Positions 26,910 to 36,764 of a stretch of DNA of 64,000 nucleotides are shown here, piece by piece (the stretch's first letter is position 1; each line of letters begins with the position of its first letter). The DNA is taken from NCBI RefSeq assembly GCF_003315345.1, contig NZ_QNRO01000010.1:1-64000 (forward strand), in the 5' to 3' direction. The notes under the pieces were generated by a model. It saw only the letters and a list, made by a program, of their open reading frames with translations. It was not told the DNA's origin and ran no database searches. Origin of the DNA: Marinobacter pelagius. GTDB lineage: Bacteria > Pseudomonadota > Gammaproteobacteria > Pseudomonadales > Oleiphilaceae. The translations under genes and the position numbers were made by a program.

Positions 26910-28763
26910 TTATTTATAAAATCGGGACTGTTCCTCAAGAACCTGCAGTGTCCATGAGGGGTTGAGTTGGTAGTTTTTCACTGACTCCAGGTCATGGTTT
27001 ACCACGTCCACGTTGCCGGATGCATGGGTGACGAGTTTAAGGTCTTCGGTGAGCAGCGCATAGTCCATGTAACTGTGGGCAATGCTCCACTCCCGCTCGC
27101 GGGGCGAGAAAAGGCCGTTGCCCGTAGCGTAGTATTCCGTGGGTGTGGAGCTGCAACCCAGGGCATTCTTTATCAGCGTGGGGGCAATGTCGAAGTTTTC
27201 GGTTCGATAGTCAAAGCGTTGTGCAGACCTGCCGGGCCAGTGGACGACCATGGGTACCCTTAGCTGGTACTGGCCGAAGTTGCTGCCGTGGCCCCAGTAA
27301 TTCATCCCGTATTCGTTGAACTCCTGGCCATGGTCCCCGGTAATCATCACGATGGTGCTGTCCAGCAGCCCTTTCGCCCGCAAATCCTCCAGAACCCGAC
27401 CAATCTGGTTGTCCACAAAGTGCAGCGTCGATTTGTAATTATTTTTGATCAGCTCCGGGTTGAAATCCTGATCCAGTTGCAGCTTGTTGACGGTTTCCCA
27501 GTAGGGCTTGAATTTCACCGGGTAATCATCCGGTACCATGTGGTTGTGAGGCGTGTCGTAGAATAGAAATCCGAAAAACGGCCGTTGCGGCTCGAGTTCG
27601 GTTTCTGTAAAGGCCAGCCAGTCGTCGGTAATCCGGATATCGCGATCCCAGGGGTGTTGCCCGGGGGTTTCCAGGCGCAGGTCTGGAATTGTCGAAAACA
27701 CATTCTGGTCAAACGCCGGGCTAACCAATGTGGCAGACCCGAGCACCTCTGTCTGGTAGCCCAGTTCCTGCATCCGGCTGATTGTGACCGGTGGCTTCTT
27801 GGCAGCGGTAAAGGCATCCCAGTAGCTGGCGGGCAGCGAATAGAACAGCGTGAACACGCCGGGCTTGGTGGCATTGCCGTTGCTGTAGTGCTTTTCGAAC
27901 GTCAGGTTACTCCGGGCAAACTCATGAATATTGGGCATCCAGCGTGGGTCGAGCATGTCCCAGCGGGCGCCGTCGATCACGATCATCAGCACATTCAGTT
28001 TCTGCTCTGGTTCTGAGCACTGAAGGGGCTGGGTCGGGTAGTTGAGCTGGCTGCCTGTACTGACATTGCCCAGTGCCTGTGCGTCCAGGTTCTCTCGGAC
28101 TCTTTGCGGATCCACCAGGCCGTGCTCATTCATGAATCGCTTGGCGGTGGCTGCGTAATAAAGCGGTACGTGCCGGGTGATGCCAGTGATCCGGGTATCG
28201 TAATTCGCTTCCGCCCAGGCATGCCAGCCGTGGGCGCCGAGCTGGAAGGCAAACATCAGGGCGAATCCGGCACTCAGCCAGCGGGCCCGCGGCCGGCGAC
28301 GCCAGAGCAAAATAGCCATGACGCTCTCGACCACCAGGATGCCGATGAAAATGCCGATGGCTGATACCCATAGCTGCCAAGAAAAAGAGAAAATCTCTGT
28401 TCCGCCTCCGAGGGCCAGTTCCAGCACGAATGGCGACAGGTGGAAGCGATAGAGGGAGTAGGCCACGGTATCAGTCGCCAGGACAGCGATTCCGATACCT
28501 GCGTATAGGACAGCCAGAACTGAAAGTATCCGTTTAGCAGGTAGCACGGTTGCGAGAACGAGCAATGGCAGGCCACTCAGCCAGGCGAGAAGCGCAAATT
28601 GCCCCGGGTAAAGAAGAGCGACATAAGAGACAGTTTCGCCGTCCGGAATGCTCATCCATGGCAAATAGCGTAGTCCGACCAATAAGGCAAACAGCCCGTT
28701 TGCGAAAATGAACCAGGAAGTCCAGGCGGCCCGCTGCCCAAGCGTGTTGTTACTGCGCATCAT
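26910..28763 (-). CDS. YejM/PbgA-like inner-membrane sulfatase-fold protein
   Basis: The 617-residue protein has about five N-terminal transmembrane helices (DUF3413-like) followed by a periplasmic alkaline-phosphatase/sulfatase fold from about residue 240. The metal-site motif VLMIVIDGARWD, the position of the catalytic Thr (NATKPGVFT) and ITGDHGQEFNE are present. YejM (PbgA) of enterobacteria senses LPS and controls LpxC; a phosphoethanolamine or phosphoglycerol transferase is the alternative. The start ATG at 28763 has GGAA upstream; an earlier TTG is unlikely. It lies between glycosyltransferases and manC. Confidence 0.8.
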   Translation of the reverse strand: MMRSNNTLGQRAAWTSWFIFANGLFALLVGLRYLPWMSIPDGETVSYVALLYPGQFALLAWLSGLPLLVLATVLPAKRILSVLAVLYAGIGIAVLATDTVAYSLYRFHLSPFVLELALGGGTEIFSFSWQLWVSAIGIFIGILVVESVMAILLWRRRPRARWLSAGFALMFAFQLGAHGWHAWAEANYDTRITGITRHVPLYYAATAKRFMNEHGLVDPQRVRENLDAQALGNVSTGSQLNYPTQPLQCSEPEQKLNVLMIVIDGARWDMLDPRWMPNIHEFARSNLTFEKHYSNGNATKPGVFTLFYSLPASYWDAFTAAKKPPVTISRMQELGYQTEVLGSATLVSPAFDQNVFSTIPDLRLETPGQHPWDRDIRITDDWLAFTETELEPQRPFFGFLFYDTPHNHMVPDDYPVKFKPYWETVNKLQLDQDFNPELIKNNYKSTLHFVDNQIGRVLEDLRAKGLLDSTIVMITGDHGQEFNEYGMNYWGHGSNFGQYQLRVPMVVHWPGRSAQRFDYRTENFDIAPTLIKNALGCSSTPTEYYATGNGLFSPREREWSIAHSYMDYALLTEDLKLVTHASGNVDVVNHDLESVKNYQLNPSWTLQVLEEQSRFYK

Positions 28764-28911
28764 GGTGTGAGGTTCCGGTAACAATAAAAAAGGAAAGAAT
28801 CCTGAAAACGCGAGATTTTACCGTTTGATGACCAGACAGTGAAATCCGTGCTTTCCGTGGCAGTCTGACTCGTGCCCCCGGTTTTGCAGGGAACCCGGGT
28901 CACAGGAGGGA

Positions 28912-30333
28912 TCAGGTGCGCCCGTAAACGTCCTTGAAGCGAACGATATCGTCTTCACCCAGATAGGAGCCGGACTGGACTTCGATCAGGTCCAGGTCGA
29001 TGACGCCCGGGTTCTCCAGCGAGTGGATCTGGCCGATAGGAATGTAGGTGGACTGGTTTTCAGTGACCAGGTAGGTTTTTTCGCCGTTGGTCACCTTGGC
29101 TGTGCCGCTGACGACAATCCAGTGCTCGGCACGATGGTGGTGCATTTGCACCGACAGCTTGGCCCCCGGTTTCACAGTGATGCGTTTCACCTGATACCGG
29201 TTGCCATTATCGATCGAATCGTAAACCCCCCAGGGGCGATAGACTTCACGATGGTTCATGTGCTCGTGTCGGCCGTCATTCTTGATGCGTTCCACTACTT
29301 TCTTGACGTCCTGCACCTTGTCCTTGTGGGCCACCAACAGGGCATCTTTGGTCTCAATGATCACCAGATCCTTGACCCCCACTGTTGCCACCAGCCGGCT
29401 GTCCGCACGCACCAGGGTCCTCTCGGTATCGTGAGCGATCACATCGCCGGTGAAGGTGTTGCCGTTCTGATCTTTGTCAGAGACGTCCCACAGCGCGGAC
29501 CAGGAGCCGATGTCGCTCCAGCCTGCATCGAGGGATACCACCGCGGCGTTGTCGGTTTTCTCCATCACCGCGTAATCGACTGAGTCTTCAGGACACTCGG
29601 CAAAGATGCTCTCATTAATGCGGGTAAAGTGGAGATCCTCGCTGGCGCCATCAAAAGCTGCCTGGCAGATGGCGAGAATGTCGGGACGATGCTTCTCCAG
29701 CTCCGTCAGGTAACGGCGCGCTCCGAACATGAACATGCCGCTGTTCCAGAGATAATCGCCGGACGAGAGATAGTCCTCGGCGGTTTCCTGGTCGGGTTTC
29801 TCGACAAAACGGTTTACCGTGAAGCTGCCCTCAGCGAGTTCGGGGCCACGTTGTATGTACCCGTAACCGGTCTCCGCATGGCCGGGCACGATTCCGAAAG
29901 TGACCAGGTTGCCTTGTTGTGCAAGGGGAACTGCCTTGGCAATCCCATTCTGGAAGGCAGGGACATCCTGAATCAGGTGGTCTGCCGCCAGTACCAGCAT
30001 GAGGGGATCGTCGCCGTCGTCAGCAACGCCTTTCGCCAGTTGCAGGGCTGCGAGGGCAATGGCTGGTGCGGTGTTTCGTCCGCAGGGCTCGAGGATGATG
30101 CGGGCATCGTCATGACCGGACTGACGCATCTGCTCAGCCGCCAGGAAGCGATGTTCTTCATTACAGATCAGCAGAGGATCAGCGGACTCCATGCCTTCCA
30201 ATCGGGCGACAGTCAGCTGCAGCATGGACAGGTTATCATCCGTCAGCTTCAGGAACTGCTTCGGGTTCAATTGCCTGGACAGGGGCCAAAGGCGAGAGCC
30301 GGTGCCTCCGGCCATGATGACGGGATGAATCAT
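28912..30333 (-). CDS. manC: Mannose-1-phosphate guanylyltransferase / mannose-6-phosphate isomerase
   Basis: The enzyme makes GDP-mannose from mannose-1-phosphate and GTP, and often also isomerises fructose-6-phosphate. The 473-residue type II enzyme begins with the pyrophosphorylase motif [14 protein letters not shown] (7-20), has the FVEKPD sugar motif, and ends with a cupin isomerase domain ([33 protein letters not shown]). The ATG at 30333 has GGAG at 7 bp. It supplies mannose or derived sugars to the surrounding LPS transferases. Its 5' end faces the divergent GT2 gene. Confidence 0.94.
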   Translation of the reverse strand: MIHPVIMAGGTGSRLWPLSRQLNPKQFLKLTDDNLSMLQLTVARLEGMESADPLLICNEEHRFLAAEQMRQSGHDDARIILEPCGRNTAPAIALAALQLAKGVADDGDDPLMLVLAADHLIQDVPAFQNGIAKAVPLAQQGNLVTFGIVPGHAETGYGYIQRGPELAEGSFTVNRFVEKPDQETAEDYLSSGDYLWNSGMFMFGARRYLTELEKHRPDILAICQAAFDGASEDLHFTRINESIFAECPEDSVDYAVMEKTDNAAVVSLDAGWSDIGSWSALWDVSDKDQNGNTFTGDVIAHDTERTLVRADSRLVATVGVKDLVIIETKDALLVAHKDKVQDVKKVVERIKNDGRHEHMNHREVYRPWGVYDSIDNGNRYQVKRITVKPGAKLSVQMHHHRAEHWIVVSGTAKVTNGEKTYLVTENQSTYIPIGQIHSLENPGVIDLDLIEVQSGSYLGEDDIVRFKDVYGRT

Positions 30334-30457
30334 GCAATTGCTCCATTCGTTGCTTTCGTTCAGCATTGGCGTTCAATCGCAAGATATTATCACAGCAGGT
30401 TTTGTCCGGCAGTGCTCTCGGGCGTCTGGCGGAACCGTGTCACGGGTGTCACCAATA

Positions 30458-31246
30458 ATGAAGCTGCCAATCTCGGTGTATTACATCACGCTCAACGAGG
30501 AACAGAGGCTGCCCGAATCGCTGGAGAGGGTTCGCGGTTGGGTGGACGAAATCGTTGTGGTCGATTCTGGAAGTACAGATCGCACGAAGGAAATTGCCGA
30601 AGCGGCGGGGGCGCTTGTTGTCCACCGGGATTGGGAAGGCTTCGCTCTGCAAAAGTCCTTTGCAGAATCCCTATGCAGGAATGAGTGGGTGCTCAATCTG
30701 GATGCAGATGAAGTTCTTTCCCATAAACTCGTGGAATCAATCAAAGCCAGGTTTTCTACACCTGTCCCCTCAGATATAGCCGGGTTCAGCTTTCGTTGGG
30801 TGATCAGACCACCGATGCCTGGCCACCCTTTCAGGCATGATAAGACTCATGTTCTGCTGCGTCTCTATAACAAAAAAAGAGCGAGCTTCGTTTCCGAAAG
30901 GCATAGCATTCACGACAGGCCTGAGCCTCATACCGGCAGGGTAGAGAAGCTCAAGGGCGATGTTTATCACATGACGCTCATATCGCTCGAACAGCTAGAA
31001 AAGAAGTATTGTAAGATGTCGTCGGATCAGGCTCTGCACCTTGTGGCTAGAGGGCGAAGGATATCTTCTGTGCGACTGTTCTCTGAGTTCCCTCTAAAGT
31101 TCCTCAGGTATTATTTTTTGCACCGTCAGGTCCTCAACGGCTGGTTTGGTTTGAGTGTCGCAATCACAGCAGCAAACAGAAATTTCATGAGGCTGGCAAA
31201 GGCAAAAGAGATGCAGATGCTTCGGGATCTGGGAACGGGCGAATAA
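30458..31246 (+). CDS. Glycosyltransferase family 2, LPS core type (WaaE/KdtX-like)
   Basis: The 262-residue protein has SVYYITLNEEQRLPESLERV (4-23), VVVDSGSTDRT and the LNLDADE metal motif (about 84-90), which is the pattern of the WaaE/KdtX beta-1,4-glucosyltransferase group acting on the inner core. No signal peptide is seen. I chose the ATG at 30458; the ribosome site (GGGTG) is weak, and a longer frame overlaps manC antisense. It is the only plus-strand gene between manC and waaA. Confidence 0.85.
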   Translation: MKLPISVYYITLNEEQRLPESLERVRGWVDEIVVVDSGSTDRTKEIAEAAGALVVHRDWEGFALQKSFAESLCRNEWVLNLDADEVLSHKLVESIKARFSTPVPSDIAGFSFRWVIRPPMPGHPFRHDKTHVLLRLYNKKRASFVSERHSIHDRPEPHTGRVEKLKGDVYHMTLISLEQLEKKYCKMSSDQALHLVARGRRISSVRLFSEFPLKFLRYYFLHRQVLNGWFGLSVAITAANRNFMRLAKAKEMQMLRDLGTGE

Positions 31247-31273
31247 CGACTCGGGAAGAAATGAAGGCATAGT

Positions 31274-32326
31274 TCATTTCCATAGGACTTCCAGGTAGAC
31301 CTTTTCAGTTTGTTCGGCCATCGCGGTTACTGTGAACTCTATGCGAACTCTCCTCATTGAGGGTTGTTCCTTATCCCTGAGGTCAGTCAAATGGCGTAGA
31401 CTGCTGATCAAAAGTTCGGCCAGGCTGGAGGGGGAATGATCGCGGGTAATGGCTTCTGGTGGAAGTAGTTCCTGCGGCCCAGATACGGGTGTTGAGATCA
31501 CTGGGCATCCGGCCATGAGCGCTTCCAGCAAGACGTAGGAGAAACCTTCTCTCCGGGAGCTGATAACGGTCAAATCGGAATTTGAGTACCAAGGGGCAGT
31601 GTTGTTCTGGTGGCCTGGCAGTGCAACATGTTCCCCAAGGACCAGCTCTGCCACAAGTTTTTCCAGGGAATGCCGTTGTTCACCTTCCCCGAGAATCGTC
31701 AGGTGGCTTTGGGGAAGGGCGTCCACCACAGGTTTCCATGCACGTATCAGTGTGTCGAAGCCCTTGACGGGTACCAATCTGCCCACAGCCAGGACGTTGA
31801 TCGTCCGGTTCTTTTCGTCCAGCCGCGGAGGGGCGGAGAGCTCGCCGAGATCCTGGCCGGATTTGATGCCGTTATAAATCAGTTTTCTCGCCGGATGGTT
31901 AAGCCGGTCATAGACGGAACGACTTACCGCAATTAGTGCAGAGCAGCCTGCGAACGCCCGCTCATTGCTTTTGATGCCGTGAATCGTGCCGATCGTTGAG
32001 CAGGGAAAAAACGTCCTGACATGGGATATCAGGCTTGCGGCCTTGTTGCCCTGGGCATGGAGAATATCGGGCCTTATGCGCCGGACAAGCCTGGCAAGTT
32101 TGAGCCAGAGCCAGGGGTTCTTGCGCCCCAACTGCACAGGACAAGGGTGAAAGTGAAGCGGCCGGGGAAACCGTTCACTGAAAGTTCTGTGGGCAATGAT
32201 ATGTACCTGATGCCCCCTCTCTGCCAGTGCTTCTGCCAATTCCTCGGTATGCTTTTCCATGCCTCCCCAGGTGGTTCCGGGGGTTCCGAGGACCAGGGCA
32301 ATGGTCAGAGGCGCCTGTGAGTTCAT
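31274..32326 (-). CDS. Glycosyltransferase family 4 (GT-B)
   Basis: The 350-residue GT-B enzyme has an N-terminal acceptor domain with GTTWGGMEKHTEELAEAL (about 17-34) and a C-terminal nucleotide-sugar domain with VLAVGRLVPVKGFDTLI and the EX7E-type segment SSRREGFSYVLLEALMAGCPVI. The acceptor and sugar are unknown, but an LPS core or O-chain role follows from the context. Its start overlaps the 3' end of the next gene upstream by 4 bp, so it belongs to a four-gene minus-strand operon (31274-35411). Confidence 0.9.
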   Translation of the reverse strand: MNSQAPLTIALVLGTPGTTWGGMEKHTEELAEALAERGHQVHIIAHRTFSERFPRPLHFHPCPVQLGRKNPWLWLKLARLVRRIRPDILHAQGNKAASLISHVRTFFPCSTIGTIHGIKSNERAFAGCSALIAVSRSVYDRLNHPARKLIYNGIKSGQDLGELSAPPRLDEKNRTINVLAVGRLVPVKGFDTLIRAWKPVVDALPQSHLTILGEGEQRHSLEKLVAELVLGEHVALPGHQNNTAPWYSNSDLTVISSRREGFSYVLLEALMAGCPVISTPVSGPQELLPPEAITRDHSPSSLAELLISSLRHLTDLRDKEQPSMRRVRIEFTVTAMAEQTEKVYLEVLWK

Positions 32327-33438
32327 TGCCTTCCTACCCTGTCCGCCAGGACTTTTTCATAGATTGCCAACGTCGCTTCCGTCTGTGCCTCCAGCCGGAA
32401 CCGGTCGGGAATCAGGATCTCATGTTCCGGCTCCTCAAGAATTTTCTGAACCGCAGTGGCAAATGCTCCAATATCGTCTGGAGGCACCAGACCTTCACGG
32501 AAACAGGCCTGGAGAGTTTCGGCTGCCCCTCCGCGATTGTAGGCAACCACCGGGGTGCCCGACGCCAAGGCTTCGGTCACGGTCCGACCAAAGGGTTCGG
32601 GCTTGGTGGACATGTGGCAGACCACATCAGCGAACAGATACAGGCTGTTCATGTCGTTGCGCTGGCCCAGGAAGGTCACCTTGTCGGTCAGGCTCAGGCG
32701 GCTGCGTTCCCTTTCCAGTTCCTCGAGGAAACGCTCCTTGCCCGGTTCCGCGCCGCCGGCGATGATGCCATGGCAGTCCGGGCGCTGGCGAACCAGCAGG
32801 TTCATCATGGCCAGGAAATCGAGCTGGCCTTTCCACCGGGAAATTCGGCCCGGCATCATGATGATTTTCTTGCCGGCCAGCTGGGGGTAACGGGATAGAA
32901 AGTGATCCAGCCACTGTTGGCTGAGTGCCCGGTTGTGGAAGGCTTCCACGTTTACGCCGCGCTGGATGACGGTGAGCTTCTCTTTCGGGACGTTGAAATT
33001 TTTCAGCACGTAGTCCCGCACACAGTTCGACACGGCGATCATGTGATCGGCCCTGGTCATGATGGCGCTGTACGGGTTCACCGAGTACATGCCGTGGAAC
33101 GTGGAAACGACCGCAGGTCGTTCCGCCTCGGGGAGGCTCTTCAGGGCCAGGTGGATGATCCAGGCGGGCATGCGGGATCGCACGTGGATGATGTCCGGCT
33201 TCAGGCCCTGAATCAGCTTGCGCATGGGTGGGATCTGACCAAAGGAAGCCAGAGACTTGCGGTGAATTGGCATGTGGATATGGGTAGAGCCTTGTCCCCG
33301 CACCTGCTCCGCCATGGGACCGCCGTTGGAAACTACGTAGGATTCGTGCCCGCGGCGAACCAGTTCGGCGGCGAGATCTACGGTGCCTCGTTCCACGCCG
33401 CCGCTGTACAGGGCTGGCAGTGCCTGAAGAATCCTCAC
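32323..33438 (-). CDS. Glycosyltransferase family 4 (GT-B), second member
   Basis: The 372-residue protein starts at a GTG (33438) with AAGGAAA 7 bp upstream. The frame extends a further 93 codons with no family character, so that part is rejected. ILQALPALYSGGVERGTVDLA is the GT4 glycine-rich loop. MMPGRISRWKGQLDFLAMM and STKPEPFGRTVTEALASGTPVVAYNRGG form the donor site. The start overlaps the ELM1-family gene stop in GTGA, and the stop overlaps the next gene start. The sugar is unknown. Confidence 0.9.
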   Translation of the reverse strand: MRILQALPALYSGGVERGTVDLAAELVRRGHESYVVSNGGPMAEQVRGQGSTHIHMPIHRKSLASFGQIPPMRKLIQGLKPDIIHVRSRMPAWIIHLALKSLPEAERPAVVSTFHGMYSVNPYSAIMTRADHMIAVSNCVRDYVLKNFNVPKEKLTVIQRGVNVEAFHNRALSQQWLDHFLSRYPQLAGKKIIMMPGRISRWKGQLDFLAMMNLLVRQRPDCHGIIAGGAEPGKERFLEELERERSRLSLTDKVTFLGQRNDMNSLYLFADVVCHMSTKPEPFGRTVTEALASGTPVVAYNRGGAAETLQACFREGLVPPDDIGAFATAVQKILEEPEHEILIPDRFRLEAQTEATLAIYEKVLADRVGRQ

Positions 33439-34403
33439 ATTGTGTTTCCTTGTTTCGATGTTCGTTTGTTCTGGAGGAACCGTTCTAGAACCCATTTGGC
33501 CACGCGGTCGGCCTCCCAGAGTTGTCTGCTGGCTACCGTTTGCCGGGCCATGACGCTGCGGTGATCGCTCCAGTGGGCGACGATTCCGGCCTCGGCCAGG
33601 CGGTTGACGCCATTTGCCACCCGGCTGCCCGGTCTGACGGGCAGGTCCAGCAGTCCCGTCGGTACACCGGAAGTGGCGGCTTCGCATACCATCGACATGC
33701 TGTCCGGCGTTGTCCATACCGCCCTGGAAGCTGATAGTTGATGCCTGAGCCAGTTCTCGTGGGTGGCTTCACAGCTCATCACAGTGATCCGGGGGCCGGC
33801 AAGATCCGCGAGGCGCTCTCGCATGTTCTGAGGCGTGCGCCGGGAATCGCTGATGGTCCAGCGCCAGTCCGGGTAGCGGGCAACCAGGTCATTGATCTGG
33901 GCGAGAACGGCATCGTCGTCCCAGTCAAAGTGGGGGGAGGGACCACCGACCAGAACCAGAGCCTGGCGGTTGTCGGTCAGCTTTGCCAGCGGAGTGATGG
34001 TGTTCATTACGCCTTCGGTGACGAAAACATTAGCGGAGGCTTTCACCTCGTCATGGGCGGGAACAATGGCTCCGTCCACCCAGGACAGCGGGAAGGCCGG
34101 TTTCATGATAACCAGGGTTCTGGTTTTGCCAAGGCGTCGGAGTGCGAGCAACAGCCGATGAGTGCCGGTGCCGGCGGCCACGATCAGGTCGGGGTGGGGC
34201 AGGCCCGCAGGCAGCGTCGGAGCCGCTCCGAGCAGGGTGCGCCACAAGGGGATCTGGTAGTCCGTTGCATCCAGCCAATACAAGCGGGCCCCGGTGTGGG
34301 CGCGCAGGCGGTTGCCCAGGCCTCTCAGCTGGTTCCGGTGGCCGGGTTTGCCGTCGGTCACCAACCAGACCACTGGCGCATCCTTCTCGGGCTCCAGGCT
34401 CAA
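33435..34403 (-). CDS. ELM1 / DUF1022 family protein
   Basis: The roughly 322-residue protein fits the Mito_fiss_Elm1 family: WLVTDGKPGHRNQLRGL near the N-terminus, DLIVAAGTGTHRLLLAL, VLVGGPSPHFDWDDD and TTPDSMSMVCEAATSGVPTGLLDLP. The last looks like a GT-B donor site, so a glycosyltransferase-like function in LPS assembly is plausible but unproven. The start is a TTG at 34403, favoured by AGGAG six bases upstream; another TTG lies at 34409. It is sandwiched between an LpxL-type gene and GT4 genes. Confidence 0.78.
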   Translation of the reverse strand: MSLEPEKDAPVVWLVTDGKPGHRNQLRGLGNRLRAHTGARLYWLDATDYQIPLWRTLLGAAPTLPAGLPHPDLIVAAGTGTHRLLLALRRLGKTRTLVIMKPAFPLSWVDGAIVPAHDEVKASANVFVTEGVMNTITPLAKLTDNRQALVLVGGPSPHFDWDDDAVLAQINDLVARYPDWRWTISDSRRTPQNMRERLADLAGPRITVMSCEATHENWLRHQLSASRAVWTTPDSMSMVCEAATSGVPTGLLDLPVRPGSRVANGVNRLAEAGIVAHWSDHRSVMARQTVASRQLWEADRVAKWVLERFLQNKRTSKQGNTM

Positions 34404-34412
34404 GGGCAACTC

Positions 34413-35411
34413 CTACTGTTTCTTGCGCCGGTAAAAACCGGGGTCGTCGGGGTCCGGCCGGGTCTTGAAGCGCCGGTGCATCCAGAGGTACTGGTCTGGC
34501 GCCTTGCGGATTTCCTGTTCGATGGTCCGGTTAATCCGGGTGGCATCCTCAAGATCATTGCCGCTGGGAAAGCTCTCCAGTGCCGGGTGGAAGTAGATGT
34601 CGTAGCCCGGCTTGTCATCCCGCCGGAAGTGGCTGAACGGTACGATTTTGCAGCGGCTGCGCTCGGCAATCCGTGAGGTAGCGGTGATGGTGCCGGCAGG
34701 AATACCGAAAAACGGGGCGAAAACGATATCCTTGCGCCCGTAATCCTGGTCGGTGGCGTACCATACCGCGCGGTTTTTCTTCAGGCTGCGGAACAGGCCA
34801 CGAAGATCCTTGGCGCCGAGGACGTTGCCATAACGACGGCCCCGGGCCCGTGTCATGACCGCATTCATCAACGGATTGTTGTGATCCCGCTGCATGACAT
34901 CGGCCTCGATGTATTCAGTCACCAGGCTGCCTCCCAGGTCCAGGGTGCTGTAATGCCCGCCCAGCAGCAGTACGCCGTGACCGGCTTCCAGGGCTTTTTC
35001 GAAATGCTCGATGCCGTGGATGCGGGTGATTCCGGTGAGCTTTGCCGGGTCCCGGAACCAGGCAATGCCCAGTTCCATCAGTCCGATTCCGTTGGCGATA
35101 AAGGCTTTTCGCACCAGCGCTGCCTGTTGCTGTTCGGTCAGCTCCGGGAAGCATAGCCCGATATTCACTTCGGTAATGTGACGGCGGCTGCGCGCCAATT
35201 TCCACGCCAGCAATCCGGCCAGTTTTCCCAGCCACCACTGCAGACGGATGGGCAGCTGGGCCACCAGCCACATGAAGGCGATACCCAGCCAGGTTGGCCA
35301 CCAGCGGGGGTGGCGATAGGCGGAGTAATCCGTGTTGCGTGGCAGTTTGCGGTACTTCTTCTTCAAATCAGGGAACCTTGCATCGACAATGGGTGAATCC
35401 GGGGGCACCAT
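34413..35411 (-). CDS. Lipid A biosynthesis lauroyl/palmitoleoyl-type acyltransferase (LpxL family, copy 2)
   Basis: The 332-residue protein has the longer N-terminal region and membrane anchor of the E. coli LpxL/LpxP group (WWPTWLGIAFMWLVAQLP, about 37-54). Its HX4D motif is HYSTLD (153-158), with the downstream segments YATDQDYGRKD and FFGIPAGTITATSRIA. It probably adds the secondary acyl chain to Kdo2-lipid IVA. I chose the ATG at 35411, with AAGGGG upstream. It leads the minus-strand operon with the ELM1-family and GT4 genes and is divergent from waaA. Confidence 0.9.
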   Translation of the reverse strand: MVPPDSPIVDARFPDLKKKYRKLPRNTDYSAYRHPRWWPTWLGIAFMWLVAQLPIRLQWWLGKLAGLLAWKLARSRRHITEVNIGLCFPELTEQQQAALVRKAFIANGIGLMELGIAWFRDPAKLTGITRIHGIEHFEKALEAGHGVLLLGGHYSTLDLGGSLVTEYIEADVMQRDHNNPLMNAVMTRARGRRYGNVLGAKDLRGLFRSLKKNRAVWYATDQDYGRKDIVFAPFFGIPAGTITATSRIAERSRCKIVPFSHFRRDDKPGYDIYFHPALESFPSGNDLEDATRINRTIEQEIRKAPDQYLWMHRRFKTRPDPDDPGFYRRKKQ

Positions 35412-35468
35412 GCGGCCCCTTGACGATTTTTGCGCTATGATAACGCACTGTTTTGCCGGGAGTCCTGT

Positions 35469-36722
35469 GTGTTCCAATTTCTCTATTCCCAGCTTATCCG
35501 TCTGATCCTGCCGTTTATCCTGTTGAGGCTGTGGTGGCAGGGTCGAAAGGCGCCAGCCCTACGCCGGGATCTTGGCCATCGTATCGGGCTGGTTCCCCGG
35601 CTTCCGGGGCCGGTGGTCTGGGTCCATGCCGTGTCCGTCGGCGAAACCATTGCGGCGGCCCCCATGGTGCGGCGCCTGCTGGCGCGGGACCCGCAGATCA
35701 CCATCCTGATGACGGCCATGACTGACACCGGTTTGGCCCAGGCCCGCAAGATGTTCGGTAACCGGGTTCGCTATGCCTACGCACCCTACGATACTCCCGG
35801 TTCCATCCGCCGTTTTCTCAATCGCACCCGCCCGCGGATTCTGGTCATCATGGAAACCGAGATCTGGCCCAACATGATACGCCAGAGCCGGGCCCGTGGG
35901 GTGCCGGTCTTCCTGATCAATGCCCGGTTATCGGAACGTTCTGCCCGCGGCTACGAACGGATCCGGAGTCTGGCGCTACCGATCATGCAGAGTATTAGCT
36001 GGGTGGCAGCGCAGGCCGAGAAAGATGCCGAGCGTTTCCGGCGTATCGGGGTCGTTCCGGACAAGGTGGAAGTCACCGGCAGCGTCAAGTTTGACGTGGA
36101 TATACCACCGGATGTGCGGCAGGCCGCCCGGGATCTGCGTACGCGGCTGGCGGGGCGACCGGTGTGGATTGCCGGCAGTACCCATGGTGGCGAGGACGCC
36201 CAGCTACTGACCGCTCACCAGGAATTGTTGGCCGCCCATCCCGATGCGCTCCTGATCCTGGTGCCAAGGCACCCGGAACGATTCGATTCGGTGGCTAACA
36301 AGGCCATGTCCAGGGGACTGACAGTTGCCAGGCGTTCCCTTGGCGAGGATCCGGCTGATGCCCAGGTTTACCTTGGCGACACCATGGGGGAGCTGATGAT
36401 GCTCTATGGTGCCAGTGACATCGCTTTTGTCGGTGGTTCGCTGATTGAACGGGGTGGTCACAATCCCCTGGAGCCGGCGGGCTGGGGAATCCCGGTGTTC
36501 TCCGGTCCCCACGTGTTCAATTTCGAAACCATTTATCAGCGCCTGCTGGACGATACCGGCGTCAAGATCGTCGCCAACGCCGAAGAGCTGGCGACCTTCC
36601 TGATTTCCCTGTTCAGTCACCCCGCCGAGCGGGAGGCGATTGGCCGGCGCGCACTATCCGTGGTGAACAAGAACCGGGGCGCGCTGGAAAAAGTGGTCGA
36701 GGGGATTATCGAGCGGGTTTGA
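35469..36722 (+). CDS. waaA: Kdo transferase WaaA (KdtA)
   Basis: It adds Kdo from CMP-Kdo to lipid IVA at the inner membrane. The 417-residue GT30 protein has an N-terminal membrane anchor (LIRLILPFILLRLWWQG), the WVHAVSVGE motif with the catalytic Glu, LVIMETEIWPN, and the donor motifs VPRHPERF and GGSLIERGGHNPLEPA. The start is GTG 35469 with GGGAG at 6 bp; a longer frame from 35430 lacks a good site. Whether it adds one or two Kdo units cannot be read, but the presence of kdkA in the locus would fit a mono-Kdo core. Confidence 0.95.
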   Translation: MFQFLYSQLIRLILPFILLRLWWQGRKAPALRRDLGHRIGLVPRLPGPVVWVHAVSVGETIAAAPMVRRLLARDPQITILMTAMTDTGLAQARKMFGNRVRYAYAPYDTPGSIRRFLNRTRPRILVIMETEIWPNMIRQSRARGVPVFLINARLSERSARGYERIRSLALPIMQSISWVAAQAEKDAERFRRIGVVPDKVEVTGSVKFDVDIPPDVRQAARDLRTRLAGRPVWIAGSTHGGEDAQLLTAHQELLAAHPDALLILVPRHPERFDSVANKAMSRGLTVARRSLGEDPADAQVYLGDTMGELMMLYGASDIAFVGGSLIERGGHNPLEPAGWGIPVFSGPHVFNFETIYQRLLDDTGVKIVANAEELATFLISLFSHPAEREAIGRRALSVVNKNRGALEKVVEGIIERV

Positions 36723-36764
36723 GGGGAGTGGCGGGCAGTGTGGCTGCCCGCCAAAGCCGGCCCC

